Source: Limanda limanda
Lineage: Eukaryota; Chordata; Actinopteri; Pleuronectiformes; Pleuronectidae
Reading direction: 5' to 3'
Assembly: GCF_963576545.1 (NCBI RefSeq)
Contig: NC_083655.1
Span: 19,638,204-19,702,203 of the forward strand
DNA: 64,000 nt
In this document: positions 58,001 through 64,000 of the stretch, piece by piece
How positions within the stretch are numbered: the first letter of the stretch is position 1
Layout: every line of letters begins with the position of its first letter
Notes under the pieces: generated by a model
What the model saw: the letters and a program-made list of their open reading frames with translations, nothing else
What the model was told of the DNA's origin: nothing
The model's database searches: none
Position numbers and translations under genes: made by a program

Positions 58001-58783
58001 ATCTCACCTGTTCCGTTTTTTTCAAATTAGACACTTTGCCCAGAAAAACTACACTGATTTCCCGAACACCCCCCCTCAGACTCTGTTAGACACCCTTCTC
58101 ATGATAAACCCCAATCAGAAAAGGAATATCTCCCGTATTTTTAATGCAATGGACGCCATCGCTTCAGTTTTCCCACAGCACACAAAACATCTGTGGGAGC
58201 AGGATCTGGGACTCAATTTTACAGAAGATCAATGGGGCAGGATCCTTGAGCTGGTCCACAGCTCTTCCGTCTGTGCCCGACACAGGCTGATTCAATGTAA
58301 ACTCTTACACAGGACTTACTACACCAATCATAGACTGTCTAAATTCTATCCCAATGTAACTGACACCTGCAATAGATGCAACCAGTCCCCTGCCGACCTC
58401 ATACACATGTTTGGTCATGTCCAAAACTTACTGACTTCTGGTCCAAAATATTTGACACCCTTCAAATTGCTTACCATTTTGTGGCCGACCCCCACCCCCT
58501 CTCTGCCCTCTTTGGTATCCCACACAACAAAATCTTAACAGCTGAGGCACGACATTCCATGGCCTTTTGCACTCTGTTGGCTAGGCGCTTAATTTTGTTG
58601 AACTGGAAGCACAAATTGCCCCCATCCTACACTCGATGGGTTAAGGAAGTTCTTCACAACTTAAGGTTGGAAAGATTGAGGTTTTCCCTCAAGGGCTCTC
58701 TGAGGAAATTTGACAAAATCTGGAACCCCTTGTTGTCCATTATAGACTCTTTAGATATTACACCTGAGGAGTCAGATATCTGA
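55025..58783 (+). pseudogene. LINE ORF2 (endonuclease / reverse transcriptase), broken
   Basis: N-terminal APE-type endonuclease: SWDVKG (D at 55,052 where Asn is normal), LQETHL, GGGFN (Gly at 55,444 where the catalytic Asp is normal), YSRIDFF and SDHA. The reverse transcriptase has SGKSPGPDGF, HRGTRQGCPLSPLLF and the catalytic FADD (57,103-57,114). The C-terminal cysteine motif is CNRC...H...C. Lesions: frameshift in an A4G4 tract (55,174-55,181), in-frame TAA at 55,837 and at 56,116, frameshift in a G6 run (57,590-57,595), frameshift in a T run (58,410-58,412). In a working element ORF2 nicks target DNA and copies the RNA. Here no full product can form, and the endonuclease has lost two key residues. 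Confidence 0.92.
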
Positions 58784-59122
58784 GTTCTGCTGACGTACCA
58801 CTAAAACTTACATTCTCAAATGTTTTGTTTCTAATTTTTTTTGTTTGTTTCCTTCAACTCTGTTTCTTTTTTCTCTTTTTCTCTTTTCTTTTTTTTTTTT
58901 TTTTTTTTTTTTTTCTTCTTCTCTTCTCTTTTCCCTTCACCTAGAGACAGGTTGGGGTGGGACCTCTACTGGGGAAGGATTTGTGGGTGGGGGAGGGGGG
59001 GTGGGGGGTCACTGTAAATTGTAAAATTTGGAAAAATGTGAGCATTGTACAGTATCTCTTTCATGTCCTCATTTTGTATTACCTTTGCTCAATAAACATA
59101 CTATAAAAAAAAAAAAAAAAAA
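58784..59122 (+). other. LINE 3' UTR, polyadenylation signal and poly(A) tail
   Basis: A T/C tract (58,840-58,938) is followed by a G-rich block (58,951-59,008) with many G runs, then AATAAA at 59,091 and A18 at 59,105-59,122. G-rich tracts in the 3' UTR are known from mammalian L1. Confidence 0.85.
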
Positions 59123-59132
59123 GAAGAAAATT

Positions 59133-59560
59133 CAGCTCCTCGAGCAAGCTGCCAGCGTCTCCCTCACCAGTGACCACTGCACGTCAGTCAGCACTTTCAC
59201 CGGAGCTGGTTAAACTGGAGAAGTTGGAGAAGCTACTTGTACCATGCAGGCAACTCCACTCTTTCCGTCCTCTCATGTGCACTTTTTTTATCTTCCTCGA
59301 ACTGTGTGTGTGTGTGTGCGCATGTTCGTCTGCGTGTTTAAATGATCCTTGTGGTATTTTGACCAAAATATGTCTCAGACATTTCATTAAGACCCCAAGG
59401 AACCATATCAACTGTGGTAAAATGGGCATACGGTGGGACCTTTGAAGAAGCAGAGATCTTCCTGTTTTCATTTTCATTTTGTTTGCACTTTAAGTTTTTG
59501 CACTTTAACATGACAGATTTGAATGTCAGTTCAGTTTACCAAGGCCACTTGTTATGCTGT
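59133..59560. mobile_element. hAT-like element, continuation right of the LINE
   Basis: Sequence after the target duplication resumes the interrupted repeat; 'gtttgcactttaagttt' and 'ttgcactttaacatg' near 59,480-59,510 are typical of its interior. A right terminal inverted repeat is not recognisable, so the end is uncertain. Confidence 0.35.
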
Positions 59561-62424
59561 TGTGTGTGTTGTTCAATGTTAAAGATGACAGTACCAATGG
59601 TGTCTCAAATACACCTCTTTTTTTTTACCTTTTACTACTCTGGATGTTTCAATGAAGAAAGAAGCAGTTTTATTGTTTCCAAGGACATTGGGAATATTTT
59701 CAGCTGGTTTTAAAAAAAAATTTTGTATACAATTTATCATACATGATATTTAACGACCTGGCTGCCACTTTATAGGTAGGTGTTATAGGCCTGAGCCTCC
59801 TTGAAAACACAAAATTGTGTAAAATACAGGCTGTCTGAAGTGATTACTCGTTAATTTATAAGATTTAGTGGTATTCATTTATTTGAAAGGCAAGTTTAAT
59901 GTATCCACATTTAGCACAATTCGAATGCACTCACTTACTGATGACACAGAAAACTATGGTACGTAATTGTGTATGTGGTGCTGCTCCTTCCCCCCGGTAA
60001 ACAGCACAGAGGTGTGGTGTGAAGGATCTTTCAGCCACAACTTATTGCAGAGCTGACATCCTGCAAAACACATACATACTGAATACAAGGATCATCTTCA
60101 ACAGTGAACCTTATCAGTGCAAACTGTGCAAGGAATAAACTCAGACATTTTGCTTTACATGCAAAGCTGGTACGAATGTCCCGTTGACAGTGCCTTCCTG
60201 CTGTGGCTGTGAAAGCCCATCACTTCTTTTGCAGCTGCCACGGCAGCATGACACATCTCAGCTCCACTCCAATGTAACTGCTGAGAGCAACGTGAAGGGA
60301 TTTTATAACTTATTTACATGGACAATCTGTTGTCTCTGGCTTTTTCCTGATAGACTCACAATGCACTTCTGTCTGACCATAAACAGCCCCAAAGACATAC
60401 TACACTACTCACTGAAAACATGCTGCATGCACATGCAGGCTGAGTCTTATGCTCAACTTTTGAAGTGTATAAGTATAAGTCAAAGGTGAAGTGCACCCAC
60501 TGGGTTTAAAATACTACAGTATAACCACTAGAAGTTCACAATGCTGTATAGACACATTATTAAGTCAGCTTACTTATCATAGAGACTAAATCTAAGAAAC
60601 GATTTAAGTGTAACTTAAATAAGATGACATGTACTTAGTTTAACCTAAAGTTTAAAATCTTGGACATCATTTTACATTTATTCATAAATCAACCAGGAGT
60701 TATTCAAGTTCTATAAGCAGTTGTATGTATATTCACAATCATATAGAAATGGACAAAGTCTATTCAGAGTGTTTGAAGGAAGGAGGAAGAAGGAAGGAAC
60801 TAATGAAAAAGGCAAGATAAGTACAGCAGTAGATGGCTGTAATGCAAAATGACGTTGGTTGCCACTCGCCACTAAACCATACAAAGAAGAAGCAGCCATT
60901 TATTCTTGTAATGCAAGTCTCAAGTCCAGAGCTAAACTGGCAAAAAGTCAAAGTCCTAAACCGAGTGACTTCACCATTTGGTCAAATGAATGCAGCACAT
61001 TTCTGCCATTTACATATTTAAACAGACATAGAAAATATTCTATTACAACTCAATTTTAAAAGTTTGCATTCATTACTTTCAATTGAACTTCATAATATTT
61101 GAAGTTGAAGTGAGGCATATTTAGAAGAATATCAGCGACATTAGCTACCGACATCTATTCCCAGCTACCTCTTTCAATAGTCTGCTACTGTTGTAGCCTG
61201 GATAAGACCTCAATTAAACACAATCAAGATGATTTAATCCACTAATTCAATTAAAGACAAGGAGCCAAACAGCCAGTAATCCACTCCTCTAAGCCAGTGT
61301 CTGGAACTGGGTCCCTGCTCTTTAATGAGTGGTGCAATCAGTACAGACCATGACAAAACAGGAATCATAGAGAGGACTGAAAAACTGCACCAGTACACTA
61401 TAAAAGTGTTACATGTAGAAAGCACAGTTGATTCCTCCTTGGCATTCCTCGTGAAACACAAATCTACTCACACCCAACCTCTGCTCTGTTACCATCTTTA
61501 CTTACACAGACAACTATCAGCGCGGCACCAAGGACTCATATGCACGACTCGAGACGCAGGGAACAGATCAAAAAAGATGTTAATTAACCCAAAGGTTCGG
61601 TCCACTGGGAGTCAGTCACACAAGCAGGGGTATCCAAGACACTATGCAGAAACAGGTCCAAAAACACAAAGAAGCAGGTCATTCACAAAAACAAAGGGGT
61701 AGAATGCTGGTGGCCTGCACTAGTCAGAAGGGACCAAAAACAAACGGGCAACAGACAGAAGAAACACTGAGACTAAATACTCTAGGGGAGAATGTGAGTG
61801 CACAAAATAAAACAGGAAGGCAAATACTGAATATAACTGGCTGTGACAAAAACATGAAAACGAGGAAACAAAAAAGTACGAAACCAATCTATTCATTATT
61901 GACTTAAGGCATAAACCATACTCTAAAACTCACATGCTCATTTACAATGATCCCATAGCAGCCGGCTGCTCCAGCTCTGAGGGTCAAACTCACAAACGGC
62001 CAGAGGAAAGGCAACCCATTGGATATCTTGCATTCAAGTGCGTGATGATAGGTGACTGATTAAAGGTCCCTTTTTGTAGCAAGTGAGATTTTGGTGTCTG
62101 ATTTGATAACAAAGCCTTAAAATGAGCCACACTTCCTTAACATTGTGATGTCGAAGCTCTGAGCTGTGCCTCTAGTGCAGACTGCCCAGCCCTCTTGTCC
62201 AGGATTTGGTTGCCCTTGGGTGTTTTCTTAGAATCTGCTCTATTTTTATTATATCTCTATTTAGGAGTCCTTAAGTGTTTTGTGTGACAACCGTTTTATC
62301 TTTTAATGCTTTAAATATCATGCTGCTTTCTAACTTGCCGTTTTAGGTTTTCCCATTTTATCAATCCTGTTGCTTTGTGAGTTACATTTGGACTGAAACC
62401 CCCACAACTGTTAAAGCTGCATGA
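59561..62424. other. Non-coding DNA; possible decayed repeat at 61,550-61,880
   Basis: No gene. The purine-rich stretch 61,550-61,880 ('aacaggtccaaaaacacaaa', 'gaccaaaaacaaacgggcaa') recalls the reverse strand of degenerate LTR-like teleost repeats, but no ends or duplications are visible. Confidence 0.4.
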
Positions 62425-62880
62425 GTGGAGTGAAAACTTGCTTACTCACACTTAATGGATGATATCCACTGTCTGGAGTCAGAGCTTTAAAGGAAAGATA
62501 AGCCCCTTCACAGCTTTGTCTCTGCGTAGCTGCTGCACAGTCAAAGCATATTTCCCCTGTAATTTCTTCATATACACAGGCGTCACATTACCTCCACTAG
62601 ACATTCTGCTCATGTACTCACCTTATCATTGCTGCCGCTCTCTTATCTGCACTCCCACTCAATCCTTTTCTGTCTAGCAGCGACAGAAACCCAAATTGCT
62701 CCTTCTCCATCTTTTGATGATCTACTCACCATATTCATGATCACCCATACTGATGTCTTTGATGGTCCAGGATTCTGTTTAGTAATCTGGAAGCAGTGGG
62801 TTCCTGCACACTGGGACCTTGTACTGCCAGGTGATCCATAGGTTTGCAGTGGAACCATGGTCCAAAGCTCCAGTGTTTAG
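62425..62880 (+). repeat. Unclassified dispersed repeat (family G), copy 2
   Basis: Colinear with 32,195-32,720 ('acttgcttactcacacttaa', 'aagcatatttcccctgtaat', 'catatacacaggcgtcac', 'tagacattctgctc', 'ctcttatctgcactccca'). Same orientation. Confidence 0.65.
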
Positions 62881-64000
62881 CTCCACACAAAATCCAGCCA
62901 GAGCATTTAGCCAGAATTTGACAGTTTAGTCCGTCTCGGCTCTGACTGAACATTTGTTTTTACTTGTGAGTTTTACCAATCGATAGTAGAAGGCTACAAT
63001 CCATTACCCTTGATTTGCCGGACCATGCTTCACTCAAAACAGTCAGCCATCTTCATCAACCTGTTCTGGTAAAGCTCCAGAGGGAAAACGGAGAGAGGAA
63101 TTGTAAAACTACTGTGGGTTGCTGTTGGATATTTGAAACCACAAAACGTGTGTAATTCATTGTACTTCATACTTCTTCATATTTTTACCTCATTTATCTC
63201 ATTAATGGCAGAAGGATTAATGTTTGCATGTCTTTGTGGATGAACTGTCCTTGTCGTGTCCTTGTTATTCCCTACCTTTTATCACACCATGCAAAAGTCA
63301 AATTTCTACATTGGAAAATTGTCTAATTAAAACCTTTGCTAAATTTGTTATTTGTAATTTTCTTTGACTTTGTTTTTCCAAATAGTGATCTCAATAGTTT
63401 CTTGCAAAGTGTTAAAAAAACAACTTTTATGTTAAAATAAAGCCCTCAATGTCATGAAGTGTAAATGTTTTGCACTCACCAGCATTGCTTTGGCTGCTCA
63501 CTTTCCTGAAGGTGCTACAGTGAAAAACAGTGGCTGGTGTTGCATCAGTATGCTCAACGCAGGAACTGCATCATTTAAACACTGACCATAATTGTGTCTG
63601 GCAGGAGAGAGTTGTTAGTGATGAATACAGACTGGAGAGGAGGAAATGACACCGCAGTCTCTCTGTAAAACCGTCCATTATCTGTCTCAAGAGGAGAAAG
63701 AATGCAGGCAAGTGTGTCTGTGCGCAGAGATCATGTCTGTCTTGGTTTCAAATTAAGAAGAATCTTGAAGTACTTTCTTTTTTAAATTTTTTGTGTAAAT
63801 TGTCAATACATCCATTTCAGAATTCTTGAAATCTTGAAGTAACAGTTTCTCATTTTAACTTGATTTCAGCCCTTAATCAGGATACAATTATAAGAGAACA
63901 AAAAAAATTACTAGTTTTCCAAGGGCAAAAAAACTCCACCTAGAGTGTAATTTGTTGACACTCTCCTTTGAAACACAATCTCAACATTTTAAAAACTGGA
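62881..64000. other. Non-coding DNA, nothing recognised
   Basis: AT-rich sequence up to the right edge with no frame or repeat I can name. Confidence 0.5.

Larger units (their letters stand above)
53437..59122 (+). mobile_element. Full-length L1/Tx1-like LINE with target-site duplication
   Basis: Structure in order: 5' UTR (53,437-53,583), ORF1 (53,584-54,402), a 600-bp inter-ORF spacer, broken ORF2 (55,025-58,783), 3' UTR with AATAAA (59,091-59,096) and an A18 tail (59,105-59,122). It is flanked by an exact 10-bp duplication GAAGAAAATT (53,427-53,436 and 59,123-59,132), the mark of target-primed reverse transcription. The 5' end is complete or nearly so, which is unusual because most LINE copies are 5'-truncated. 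ORF2 lesions show the copy is now dead for cis mobilisation. Confidence 0.9.

Noticed and set aside
61325..61907. 125- and 87-codon plus-strand frames
   Set aside because: Lys/Gln/Thr-rich translation of a purine-rich decayed repeat; no domain.
1..64000. CRISPR arrays, bacterial operons, riboswitches
   Set aside because: Nothing in the window resembles them; composition and repeats are vertebrate.
1..64000. tRNA or rRNA genes and tRNA-derived SINEs
   Set aside because: No cloverleaf or paired A-box and B-box found by eye; the only tRNA link is the retrotransposon primer-binding site.

Overview
This window is nuclear DNA from a ray-finned (teleost) fish, most likely a percomorph-type genome. 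The evidence is its moderately AT-rich composition, many microsatellites, and a dense layer of interspersed elements whose sequences are typical of teleost genomes: Ty3/Gypsy, L1/Tx1-like and RTE-like LINEs, hAT and Harbinger miniature elements, and solo LTRs. I found no host protein-coding gene I could defend and no tRNA or rRNA gene. The window is best read as intergenic or large-intron sequence in which almost all recognisable coding capacity belongs to transposable elements.

Left edge (1-3910, minus strand): a Ty3/Gypsy retrotransposon enters from the left edge. Its 5' LTR (3743-3910), tRNA-Trp primer-binding site and a gag-pol reading frame are present. The frame is open for 1,240 codons (3720 down to 1) with no stop and is cut only by the window edge. 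It carries gag, protease, reverse transcriptase, RNase H and integrase up to the GPF module. A GGGAAAC heptamer plus stem-loop sits at the gag/pol junction, although gag and pol share one frame in this copy.

Middle (3911-53,300): non-coding DNA with nested repeats. It holds fragments of dispersed teleost families, a pyrimidine-only degenerate tandem array (15,945-16,737), a 2.5-kb LTR-like unit (23,474-25,971) and a hAT element inside an older LINE fragment (28,640-29,707). It also holds a solo LTR with a perfect 5-bp target-site duplication (31,207-31,982), a 164-bp block duplicated 3.3 kb apart (35.5/38.8 kb) and three strong hairpins or palindromes (36.3, 39.4, 41.2 kb). A Harbinger element (46,744-47,292) and a hAT element with a 9-bp duplication (48,645-49,205) follow.

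Right part (53,320-59,560): a full-length L1/Tx1-like LINE (53,437-59,122) inserted into a hAT-like repeat. It has a 10-bp target-site duplication, an intact ORF1, an ORF2 broken by two stops and three frameshifts, a 3' UTR and a poly(A) tail. From there to 64,000 the sequence is again non-coding, with one repeat (62,425-62,880) that matches another 30 kb upstream. The elements record a history: old repeat fragments, then insertions into them, with the Gypsy copy at the left edge looking youngest because its reading frame is undamaged.
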